Shown here piece by piece: positions 1 through 5,409 of a stretch of 8,900 nt of DNA. Position numbers and translations under genes: made by a program. Under the pieces are notes generated by a model. The model worked only from the letters and a program-made list of their open reading frames with translations, did no database searches and had not been told where the DNA came from. Numbering within the stretch: position 1 is the first letter of the stretch; each line of letters begins with the position of its first letter. Origin of the DNA: JAGLGH01 sp034723595 (GTDB lineage: Archaea; Nanobdellota; Nanobdellia; Woesearchaeales; JAGLGH01); NCBI GenBank assembly GCA_034723595.1, contig JAYEPB010000128.1, positions 1 through 8,900 of the forward strand. The letters are read 5' to 3'.

Positions 1-60
1 TTTTCCAGTCCTGAACTGGTGTATAATCCATTTTCGTTTCTTTTTGGTTAATCCATTCAT
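1..60 (-). CDS. N-terminal fragment of a possible transposase-type HTH protein
   Basis: The first 20 codons of a minus-strand gene that runs off the left edge. From the ATG at 60-58 it reads MNGLTKKKRKWIIHQFRTGK. A lysine-rich start followed by KWII and a basic helix resembles the opening of the N-terminal helix-turn-helix found in many archaeal insertion-sequence transposases, where the HTH binds the element's ends. That family link is recalled from general knowledge and rests on very few residues. The start is supported by a GGTGAT ribosome site (complement of 65-70) five bases upstream and a TATA-like stretch (complement of 92-100) at the expected distance. No catalytic domain lies in the window, so it could equally be another DNA-binding protein. 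Confidence 0.45.
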   Translation of the reverse strand, partial: MNGLTKKKRKWIIHQFRTGK

Positions 61-91
61 TTATATCACCAAAACGAAGAAAATGACAAGA

Positions 92-100
92 ATATTAAAA
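92..100 (-). promoter_or_regulatory. Putative TATA box for the left-edge minus-strand gene
   Basis: On the minus strand this reads TTTTAATAT. It would place transcription initiation near position 70, just before the GGTGAT ribosome site of the partial gene that starts at 60. Motif and spacing only; no further support. Confidence 0.35.
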
Positions 101-108
101 GTGTGAAC

Positions 109-132
109 TGATTATCAAATTGAACATAATCA
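109..132. repeat. 7-bp inverted repeat between divergent genes
   Basis: TGATTAT (109-115) and ATAATCA (126-132) are perfect reverse complements separated by 10 bases. The repeat sits between the left-edge minus-strand gene and the plus-strand gene starting at 180. It could be an operator, or part of a mobile-element end if the left gene is a transposase. In AT-rich DNA a chance match is also realistic. Confidence 0.35.
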
Positions 133-150
133 CTCCTTATTCGATAAATA

Positions 151-158
151 TTTAAATA
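151..158 (+). promoter_or_regulatory. Archaeal TATA box giving a leaderless mRNA
   Basis: TTTAAATA, preceded by purine/A-rich CGATAAATA that can serve as the BRE. Its centre is about 25 bases before the ATG at 180, so transcription should begin at or within a base or two of the start codon. No ribosome-binding sequence precedes that ATG, which fits a leaderless transcript. Confidence 0.6.
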
Positions 159-179
159 CCAACATAAATCCTTAACTAT

Positions 180-704
180 ATGGCTATTTCAGGTATCACA
201 GAAAAGATTAATTCTCTTGTTATAACTGATGTTGAAAATATTCAAAGCACTTCTAATAGTGTACTAAAACAATTTTCTAAAAAATCTGTTCCTGGTGCAT
301 ATGTCTGCCTTAACAGGCCCCAGCATGCAGTAAAAAACATCCTCCGCAAAGAAAACATCGATTTTAAAAATATATTATTTATAGATTGCATTTCTTCTGC
401 CCTTATATCTGTTGCTGAAGAAGAGAATGTAACCCATATATCCAATCCTGCAGATCTTACAGGATTATCTATTGCAATCAGTGAATTTATCAAGAGTGTC
501 AACCATGATAAATTCATCATGATTGATGCGCTTGGCACTTTGCTAATCTATAATCATGAGGAAATTGTGCTCAAATTTATAAGGTGCGTGCTTGAAGAAT
601 GCTCTGAGACTGACTGTACTGCAATAATGATTACTCCCAAAACTGAAGATTCCTCCTGGATAAACAGAATAATCCCTTTCTTTGATAATATAGTTCACTT
701 ATAA
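180..704 (+). CDS. KaiC/RecA-like protein lacking a Walker A loop
   Basis: A 174-residue soluble protein with alternating hydrophobic strands and helices, as in RecA/KaiC-fold ATPase domains. The early segment GAYVCLNRPQHAV (about residues 39-51) matches the way archaeal KaiC-like proteins begin after their nucleotide loop. KNILFIDCIS (about 63-72) and DKFIMIDALGTLLIYN (about 110-125) look like core strands, the latter resembling a Walker B strand. NPADLTGLSIAISEFI (about 89-104) is another typical stretch. No GxxxxGK[ST] Walker A motif is present, so ATP hydrolysis is doubtful. I infer a degenerate, probably regulatory or scaffolding member; no specific function is assigned. It has its own promoter and ends 12 bp before the convergent regulator gene. 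Confidence 0.7.
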   Translation: MAISGITEKINSLVITDVENIQSTSNSVLKQFSKKSVPGAYVCLNRPQHAVKNILRKENIDFKNILFIDCISSALISVAEEENVTHISNPADLTGLSIAISEFIKSVNHDKFIMIDALGTLLIYNHEEIVLKFIRCVLEECSETDCTAIMITPKTEDSSWINRIIPFFDNIVHL

Positions 705-716
705 TCTCTATCAGAT

Positions 717-1124
717 TCATAATCCTAATTTCCTGTCAATATCTTTTGCAACATCCTTTAATCTTGCGCATGCTCTCATCATGTCTTCTTCAAGTTCTTC
801 AATAAGTTCTGTTAGGTTGTTAACCCTGAGGATGTACTTATTTTTTTCAGTTATGACTATTCCTGCTTTTATAAGATGGTTGAGGTGATGCACTACTGTT
901 CCCCTGGTAAGCTTAAGGTTTGCTGCAAGATCATCAGAAGAATATAGGTGTCCTATTTTTGCAGCTTTCAGCAACTCTATAAACAGCCTGAAACAGGATT
1001 TGTCTTTATCTCTAAGCCCAAATAAGCCTAGTGATGACCCCAGCCACTGGAGTTTGAGGTTTATATTCTCAGAAGTTGGTTTGCGCATATCAATTATTGT
1101 TATTTTATATGTTGCAGCCCTCAT
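717..1124 (-). CDS. ArsR-like winged-helix transcriptional regulator
   Basis: From the ATG at 1124 the product has 135 residues. Residues from about 24 (LQWLGSSLGLFGLRDKDKSC) lead into a winged-helix domain: SSDDLAANLKLTRGTVVHHL is a clear helix-turn-helix, with wing residues AGIVITEKNKYILRV after it. The acidic/basic C-terminal helix (NLTELIEELEEDMMRACARL) probably dimerises. This arrangement matches a widespread archaeal ArsR-type regulator family. A TTG at 1136 would add four residues, but the TATA box at 1147-1156 places the transcript start near 1126, favouring the ATG at 1124. The gene is divergent from grpE and dnaK, so control of the chaperone genes and of itself is a natural inference, comparable in position to archaeal heat-shock repressors, but not shown. 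Confidence 0.85.
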   Translation of the reverse strand: MRAATYKITIIDMRKPTSENINLKLQWLGSSLGLFGLRDKDKSCFRLFIELLKAAKIGHLYSSDDLAANLKLTRGTVVHHLNHLIKAGIVITEKNKYILRVNNLTELIEELEEDMMRACARLKDVAKDIDRKLGL

Positions 1125-1146
1125 TCCTTTATACAAAATCCTTTAA

Positions 1147-1156
1147 CTTTATAAAT
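1147..1156 (-). promoter_or_regulatory. TATA box of the ArsR-like regulator
   Basis: On the minus strand ATTTATAAAG, preceded by GGGAAAT as a possible BRE. The centre lies about 26 bases before position 1126, so the regulator mRNA would be leaderless or nearly so. Its BRE abuts the BRE of the opposite promoter, giving a back-to-back promoter pair within about 30 bp. Confidence 0.6.
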
Positions 1157-1162
1157 ATTTCC

Positions 1163-1177
1163 CGAAAGATTTAAATA
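1163..1177 (+). promoter_or_regulatory. BRE and TATA box of the grpE-dnaK operon
   Basis: CGAAAGA (BRE-like) runs into TTTAAATA (1170-1177), the same octamer used ahead of the genes at 180 and 7711. Initiation is predicted near 1200, giving a leader of about 115 nt before the grpE ATG, unusually long beside the leaderless genes nearby. A weaker TATA-like TTTAAAA at 1241-1247 could provide a second start near 1270. Confidence 0.6.
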
Positions 1178-1184
1178 CTACTTG

Positions 1185-1199
1185 TCAATCTTAGATTGA
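1185..1199. promoter_or_regulatory. 15-bp palindrome, candidate operator
   Basis: TCAATC-TTA-GATTGA is a perfect inverted repeat with a 3-bp centre. It lies between the plus-strand TATA box and the predicted start point near 1200, where a bound dimeric winged-helix protein would block the polymerase or its general factors. The adjacent divergent ArsR-like regulator is the obvious candidate ligand. The symmetry is seen directly; the role is inferred. Confidence 0.5.
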
Positions 1200-1203
1200 T
1201 ACG

Positions 1204-1300
1204 GTTGGCTTAATGTCAACATAATAAATCACAAGACAAGTTTAAAACATCACTGTAAAAAACTTTTCCACTAGTCAAAGTCTTGTGCAAAAGTTTTTTA
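1204..1300 (+). promoter_or_regulatory. Structured grpE leader: hairpin plus possible H-type pseudoknot
   Basis: Three complementary blocks fill the leader. GTTGGC (1204-1209) pairs with GTCAAC (1215-1220), one G-U pair and a 5-nt loop. CACAAGAC (1230-1237) pairs perfectly with GTCTTGTG (1280-1287). TAAAAAACTTTT (1256-1267) pairs perfectly over 12 bp with AAAAGTTTTTTA (1289-1300). The last two interleave, so they form either an H-type pseudoknot, with a single base (1288) between stems, or two mutually exclusive folds. The 3' strand of the A-U-rich stem ends directly against the GGTGGG ribosome site. Thermal or ligand control of translation is plausible for a chaperone operon but is inference. 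Confidence 0.45.
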
Positions 1301-1306
1301 GGTGGG
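1301..1306 (+). promoter_or_regulatory. grpE ribosome-binding site
   Basis: GGTGGG sits nine bases before the ATG at 1316 and fixes that start over the upstream in-frame TTG at 1283, whose extra 11 residues would be encoded by the leader stem. Confidence 0.6.
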
Positions 1307-1315
1307 TGCGCAAAA

Positions 1316-1849
1316 ATGACAGATGAAACAGAAAAAAACAAAGAAAAAATAAAGGATAAAGAGCTGAAAAAACCCTCTGAAAGTGAAAAAAAGATACAGG
1401 ATCTGACTGAAACTTTGCAAAGGCTGCAGGCAGAGTTTGAGAACTTTAGAAAAAGAAGCGAGAAAGAGAATCTTGAATTCAGGGAATATGCTAAGATTGA
1501 TACGATTAAGAGGTTTCTCCCAATACTTGATAATTTTGAGCTTGCATTGAAGCATGTGACAAAGAGCGATGATTTTATTGAGGGAATAAAATTGATATTC
1601 TCTCAGATGGTATCAGGGCTTGAATCAATGGATGTTGGCAGGATTGAAGCCTTAGGAAAGATTTTTAACCCATGCATTCATGAAGCCCTTATGGCAGATT
1701 ATTCAGATAAGCCCAAAGATACTGTGATTGAAGAATTTCAGGCAGGCTATATGCTTCACTCAAATCTGGGTGGCAGGATAATCAGGCACAGCAAAGTCAA
1801 GATAAGCAAAGGCCCAAAAGATGATGATAATAACAAAGAAGAATGCTAA
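1316..1849 (+). CDS. grpE: GrpE, nucleotide exchange factor of DnaK
   Basis: A 177-residue cytosolic protein that releases ADP from DnaK so that clients cycle. It begins with a charged, disordered tail (MTDETEKNKEKIKDKELKK), followed by a long coiled coil, about residues 22-60, containing LQRLQAEFENFRKR, the hallmark dimerising GrpE helix. RFLPILDNFELALKH (about 66-80) is the conserved family core. The C-terminal beta domain that contacts DnaK contains FNPCIHEALM, then GYMLHSNLGGRIIRHSKVKI. The order of elements and the length match GrpE. The first residue is Met at 1316, after GGTGGG. It is the first gene of a plus-strand operon that ends with dnaK. A lysine/aspartate-rich tail ends in a cysteine. 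Confidence 0.96.
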   Translation: MTDETEKNKEKIKDKELKKPSESEKKIQDLTETLQRLQAEFENFRKRSEKENLEFREYAKIDTIKRFLPILDNFELALKHVTKSDDFIEGIKLIFSQMVSGLESMDVGRIEALGKIFNPCIHEALMADYSDKPKDTVIEEFQAGYMLHSNLGGRIIRHSKVKISKGPKDDDNNKEEC

Positions 1850-1867
1850 AATAGAGGATGCAAAAAA

Positions 1868-2386
1868 ATGATTATAACAAGATCAACTTCAATTGGTGAA
1901 ACTCTTGCCCTTGGAAAAGAATGCTCTAAGTGCGGCAATTGCTGCAGTTATAGCAGCGGAGCACTTCTTGACTCTGATATACCTAAGATTGCAGAGTACC
2001 TGAAGATAACAGAAAAAGTGCTGAAGGAAGAATACCTTGAAGAAGTTGAGAAGTTCAATACAACCAGGCTTAGGCCAAAGCTAATAAGGCAGAAAGGCAG
2101 ACCTCATGGCAGGTGCATCTTTCTTGAAGATAAGAATAATTGCAGAATACATGAGGTAAAGCCAACTGAATGCAGGATTGGTAATTGCAGTCCAGATGGA
2201 GAAAAACTTTCAATCTGGTTTAGGCTTAATTATTTTGTTGATCCTTATGACCCTGAATCCATAAGGCAATGGGCAATGTATCTGGAGACACATCCAACAA
2301 TATCTGGAGGAAATCTTACAGACCTTGTTCCTGACAAGGAAAGGCTTAGCAAGATGCTTAATTATTCAGAATTAAGGAAAAAATGA
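1868..2386 (+). CDS. YkgJ-type cysteine cluster (zinc or iron chelating) protein
   Basis: 172 residues with eight cysteines in the pattern of the YkgJ / CxxCxxCC family (annotated as putative zinc- or iron-chelating domains). The first group is C19-x2-C22-x2-CC (25, 26) in ECSKCGNCCSYSSG; the second is C83, C92, C102 and C107, in GRCIFLEDKNNCRIHEVKPT and ECRIGNC. IHEVKPTECR is very typical of the family. The metal and biochemical role are not settled for most members, so none is assigned. AGAGGATG ends seven bases before the ATG. The gene follows grpE by 18 bp and is followed by a small gene 10 bp on, so it is very probably cotranscribed with the chaperones. Its presence between grpE and dnaK is unusual. 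Confidence 0.88.
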   Translation: MIITRSTSIGETLALGKECSKCGNCCSYSSGALLDSDIPKIAEYLKITEKVLKEEYLEEVEKFNTTRLRPKLIRQKGRPHGRCIFLEDKNNCRIHEVKPTECRIGNCSPDGEKLSIWFRLNYFVDPYDPESIRQWAMYLETHPTISGGNLTDLVPDKERLSKMLNYSELRKK

Positions 2387-2396
2387 GGTGTAAAAC

Positions 2397-2774
2397 ATGA
2401 TTGGTATCAACCAACAAACAAAACAAAGGATGTATCTTACAGCAGAATCAATATATAGGTTTCTTCTGGAACTGGATGACAAGCTCGACACTCTGATACT
2501 ATGCAAATCAAGTGAGGTAAATCTTGTAACAACAGACCAGAGCTTGTATGAGGCTCTTGGAAGCGTAGAAGATAAATCTAAAATCAATTTCAACAAACTT
2601 GTCAAGTTCATGGAAGTGACTGAATTGCTGCCTTTTTCGCAGACAATGAAAAAGTCAAGGCAGATACTCACAGATAAGAGGGTCGCTGAGATTAGGACAT
2701 TGAAGAAAGAGGTAAGCGCAGCAAAAGATAAGTCTGTTGAAGAAGCAAAAGATACACAACAAGATCAGAAATGA
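2397..2774 (+). CDS. Small hypothetical protein with PIN-like segment
   Basis: 125 residues, not recognised with confidence. The central stretch KLDTLILCKSSEVNLVTTDQ (about residues 29-48) followed by SLYEALG resembles the second half of a PIN ribonuclease domain, where an aspartate precedes a helix and a strand ends in T-x-D. The N-terminal half expected of a full PIN domain, with its first acidic residue, is missing, so nuclease activity is doubtful. The C-terminus from about residue 97 is a charged, lysine/glutamate-rich helix that is likely disordered or coiled. GAGGTG (2385-2390) overlaps the stop codon of the preceding gene and precedes the ATG by six bases, so translation is probably coupled. 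The gene ends 27 bp before dnaK. Function unknown. Confidence 0.75.
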   Translation: MIGINQQTKQRMYLTAESIYRFLLELDDKLDTLILCKSSEVNLVTTDQSLYEALGSVEDKSKINFNKLVKFMEVTELLPFSQTMKKSRQILTDKRVAEIRTLKKEVSAAKDKSVEEAKDTQQDQK

Positions 2775-2787
2775 TTCAAACTAATAC

Positions 2788-2792
2788 GGAGG
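2788..2792 (+). promoter_or_regulatory. dnaK ribosome-binding site
   Basis: GGAGG lies nine bases before the dnaK ATG. It is the closest match to a consensus site in the operon and decides that the charged N-terminal extension of DnaK is translated. Confidence 0.7.
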
Positions 2793-2801
2793 AAAAATAA
2801 A

Positions 2802-4787
2802 ATGGCAGAAGAAAACAAAACAGAAAACAAAAAAGATGAAACTCAACAAAAGAAAGCAAGCGTTGCAAAAGCAATAGGCATAGACCTCGGAACAACTTTC
2901 AGCGCAGTTGCTGTAATGGAAGGGGGTGCGCCTCAGATTATTGCAAATGCTGAAGGAGACAGGACTACTCCTTCTGTTGTTGTGATAAAAGACGGCGAAA
3001 GGATTGTGGGAAAAATTGCGAAAAACCAGGCAATAACCAATCCTGAACACACAATCAGGTCAATCAAGAGGCATATGGGCTCAGACGAGAGAGTAACAAT
3101 TGAAGGCAAGGAATATAGTTCTCAGGAAATTTCAGCAATGATACTCTCGAAACTGAAAACTGATGCAGAATCCTATCTTGGACATAAGGTAACAGATGCT
3201 GTGATAACTGTTCCTGCATATTTCAATGATTCTCAGAGGCAGGCTACAAAAGATGCAGGCAAGATTGCAGGACTTAATGTTCTGAGGATTGTGAATGAGC
3301 CTACAGCAGCATCCCTGTCATACGGACTTGACAAATCAGATGACCATAATATCCTTATTTTTGATTTTGGCGGAGGCACATTTGATGTATCCATACTTGA
3401 GCTTGGAGAAGGAGTCTTTGAAGTAAAGGCGACAAATGGAGACAACAGGCTTGGAGGAGATGATATTGATGAGCTGCTTATTGACTGGATGGCTGAATCT
3501 TTCAAAAAATCCACAAGTGTTGATTTGAGGAGCGATAACATAGCATTGCAGAGGCTCAAAGAAGCAGCTGAAAAAGCTAAGATTGAGCTTTCAAGTGCGC
3601 AGAAATCAATAATTAATCTTCCTTTCATCACATCTGATGCAAATGGACCAAAACACCTTAACATGGAACTTTCAAAATCTGAATTTGAGAAGATGCTGGA
3701 GCCTATATTGAAAAGGCTGGAAGGACCGACAAAGACTGCAATAAGTGATTCAAAAGTAAGTATAGATGAGATCAACAAAGTGATACTTGTTGGCGGATCT
3801 ACAAGAATTCCTGCAGTCCAGGCTCTTATCAAAGAACTGACAAAAAAATCACCTGATAAGTCAGTCAACCCTGATGAAGCAGTAGCTCTTGGCGCAGCTG
3901 TGCAGGCAGGAATCCTTGGCGGAGAGGTAAAGGATGTTCTTTTGCTTGATGTCACGCCGCTTTCGCTTGGCATAGAGACACTTGGTGGAGTATTTACAAA
4001 GCTCATCGAAAAGAACACCACAATCCCTACAAACAAATCACAGGTCTTCTCAACAGCAGCAGACAACCAGCCAGCAGTAACTATAAATGTGCTGCAGGGC
4101 GAAAGAGCTATGGCTGGAGACAATAAAAGCATGGGTAGGTTTGATCTTGTAGGCATACCTCCTGCTCCAAGAGGGGTCCCTCAGATAGAAGTCACTTTTG
4201 ATATAGATGCAAATGGTATTGTTAATGTATCTGCTAAGGACATGGGGACCGGAAAAGTGCAGCAGATCACTGTGACTAGCTCAAGCAACTTAAGTGATGA
4301 TGAGATTGAAAAAATGAGAAAAGATGCAAGCATGCATGAAAAAGAAGACAAAGAGAAAATGGATAAGATTGAGGCAGTCAACCAGGCAGATTCTCTTGTA
4401 TATACGACAGAAAAGTCAATGAAAGATATGGAAGGCAAGGTTGACGAAAGCAAGCTTAAGCCTATCAAAGAAGGCATTGAAGCACTGAAAGAACTTCTTA
4501 AGCCTGAAAAGAAAGATGTCGATGCTATCAAGAAAAAGATGGAAGAAGTTAACAAAATAGCACAGGAAGCTGCAGTAGAGATGTACCAGAAAGCAGCAGC
4601 AGAACAGCAGGCAAAAGAGCAGGCTTCAAAACAAGGAGGCAGTGACGGTAAGGGAAAGAAAGACGAGAAAGTTGTTGATGCTGATTATGAGGTAGGTGAT
4701 GACAAGAAGGCAGATGTTGACAAGAAAGGCGATAAAGATAAGGAGGAGGAAACTAATCAAGAGGAAGATAAAAAAGAAAAGAAGTAG
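2802..4787 (+). CDS. dnaK: DnaK, Hsp70 chaperone
   Basis: 661 residues; ATP-dependent folding chaperone of the cytosol. The ATPase domain carries IDLGTTFS (27-34), IFDFGGGTFDVSIL (about 186-199) and VILVGGSTRIPAVQ (about 327-340). The linker DVLLLDVTPLSLG (about 378-390) leads into the substrate-binding domain and helical lid. Around residue 85-115 the chain runs SIKRHMGSDERVTIEGKEYS, without the extra segment found in DnaK of Gram-negative bacteria, as in Gram-positive and many archaeal DnaKs. Two additions stand out: about 20 charged residues before AIGIDLG, and about 28 residues of Lys/Asp/Glu-rich sequence after the usual end VVDADYEVGDD. No internal Met offers a shorter start. GGAGG precedes the ATG. 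Partner genes grpE (upstream) and dnaJ (downstream) are in the window. Confidence 0.98.
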   Translation: MAEENKTENKKDETQQKKASVAKAIGIDLGTTFSAVAVMEGGAPQIIANAEGDRTTPSVVVIKDGERIVGKIAKNQAITNPEHTIRSIKRHMGSDERVTIEGKEYSSQEISAMILSKLKTDAESYLGHKVTDAVITVPAYFNDSQRQATKDAGKIAGLNVLRIVNEPTAASLSYGLDKSDDHNILIFDFGGGTFDVSILELGEGVFEVKATNGDNRLGGDDIDELLIDWMAESFKKSTSVDLRSDNIALQRLKEAAEKAKIELSSAQKSIINLPFITSDANGPKHLNMELSKSEFEKMLEPILKRLEGPTKTAISDSKVSIDEINKVILVGGSTRIPAVQALIKELTKKSPDKSVNPDEAVALGAAVQAGILGGEVKDVLLLDVTPLSLGIETLGGVFTKLIEKNTTIPTNKSQVFSTAADNQPAVTINVLQGERAMAGDNKSMGRFDLVGIPPAPRGVPQIEVTFDIDANGIVNVSAKDMGTGKVQQITVTSSSNLSDDEIEKMRKDASMHEKEDKEKMDKIEAVNQADSLVYTTEKSMKDMEGKVDESKLKPIKEGIEALKELLKPEKKDVDAIKKKMEEVNKIAQEAAVEMYQKAAAEQQAKEQASKQGGSDGKGKKDEKVVDADYEVGDDKKADVDKKGDKDKEEETNQEEDKKEKK

Positions 4788-4803
4788 GAATACTTCTTTT
4801 TTT
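4777..4803 (+). terminator. Hairpin plus T-run over the dnaK stop codon
   Basis: AAAAGAAGTA (4777-4786) and TACTTCTTTT (4791-4800) form a perfect 10-bp stem closed by GGAA, a GNRA-type tetraloop, followed by seven consecutive T (4797-4803). The TAG stop of dnaK (4785-4787) lies inside the stem. It looks like an intrinsic terminator or RNA 3'-end element, and ends only ten bases before the next start codon. Confidence 0.6.
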
Positions 4804-4813
4804 ATTGATTAAA

Positions 4814-5359
4814 ATGAAAATTACAGCTGTATGCGGAAGCCCAAGAGAGGGAAGTACCCTTTCAATGATAGAGAATATCCTCCACCTGATAAAGGCTCAC
4901 GATGAAAATATTGAAACAGAGCTTATCATGGTAGCGAGAAGGAATATCAGGCATTGTGAAGGCTGCTGCGATTGCGAGGAAGATGGCAAGTGCGGGATCA
5001 GGGATGAGATGGAAGAGATCAATAAGATTATCGCAGAAAGCGATGCACTGATATTCGGCAGCCCGACATATTTTGATAATGTGACTGGTATGATGAAGGA
5101 TTTCATTGACCGGACAAATCCTCTTCTCAAAGACAGCATACTGAAAGGCAAGGCAGTCGCAGTTGTGGCTGTAGGATCATTCAATGTGCTTTCAGTAAAT
5201 AAGGCTGTAGAGAACTTGAGATCATTCTGCGCTACGCACAATATGTATGAGGTAGGGTATCTTGGCGCTCTTAACTCCAGTCTTGGAAATGGGGTTGTCC
5301 TCAATGAGATGGTAAAGATAGCAAAAGAACTGGTCAATGCGCTTAAAAAGAAGAGATGA
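4814..5359 (+). CDS. Iron-sulfur flavoprotein-like NAD(P)H-dependent FMN reductase family protein
   Basis: 181 residues from the ATG at 4814 (an earlier TTG at 4805 would add three). The fold is flavodoxin-like: MKITAVCGSPREGSTL provides strand 1 and the FMN phosphate loop, and IFGSPTYFDNVTGMMKDFID (about 80-99) is the second conserved FMN-side motif. Between them HCEGCCDCEEDGKC gives C48-x2-C51-x2-C54-x5-C60, matching the compact cysteine motif that ligates a 4Fe-4S cluster in archaeal Isf-type flavoproteins. Electron transfer between FMN and the cluster is expected from the family; donor and acceptor are unknown. No ribosome site or clear TATA box precedes it, and it begins just after the dnaK terminator, so readthrough may supply its mRNA. 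Confidence 0.85.
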   Translation: MKITAVCGSPREGSTLSMIENILHLIKAHDENIETELIMVARRNIRHCEGCCDCEEDGKCGIRDEMEEINKIIAESDALIFGSPTYFDNVTGMMKDFIDRTNPLLKDSILKGKAVAVVAVGSFNVLSVNKAVENLRSFCATHNMYEVGYLGALNSSLGNGVVLNEMVKIAKELVNALKKKR

Positions 5360-5409
5360 TTGGAGATAAATGATTATCAAATATTATTGAGGAATAGTTG
5401 TAGAATAAA

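Noticed and set aside
5..19. CCAGT/ACTGG inverted repeat at the left edge
   Set aside because: Only 5 bp, and it lies within the codons of the partial minus-strand gene.
109..120. TGATTATCAAAT found again at 5371-5382
   Set aside because: A single 12-bp match in AT-rich DNA, without shared flanks or matching position relative to genes; probably chance.
703..719. Shared bidirectional terminator between the convergent genes
   Set aside because: Only a 5-bp AATCT/AGATT match and no T-run is present, too weak to call.
1125..1136. TTG start of the regulator at 1136
   Set aside because: The TATA box places the transcript start near 1126, so the TTG would be untranscribed; the ATG at 1124 fits.
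1283..1315. TTG-initiated extension of GrpE by 11 residues
   Set aside because: The added codons lie in the leader stem and the GGTGGG site, and GGTGGG is properly spaced for the ATG at 1316.
3233..4156. Long minus-strand open frame inside dnaK
   Set aside because: It is a serine-rich shadow of the dnaK coding frame, with no promoter or ribosome site; dnaK is unequivocal.
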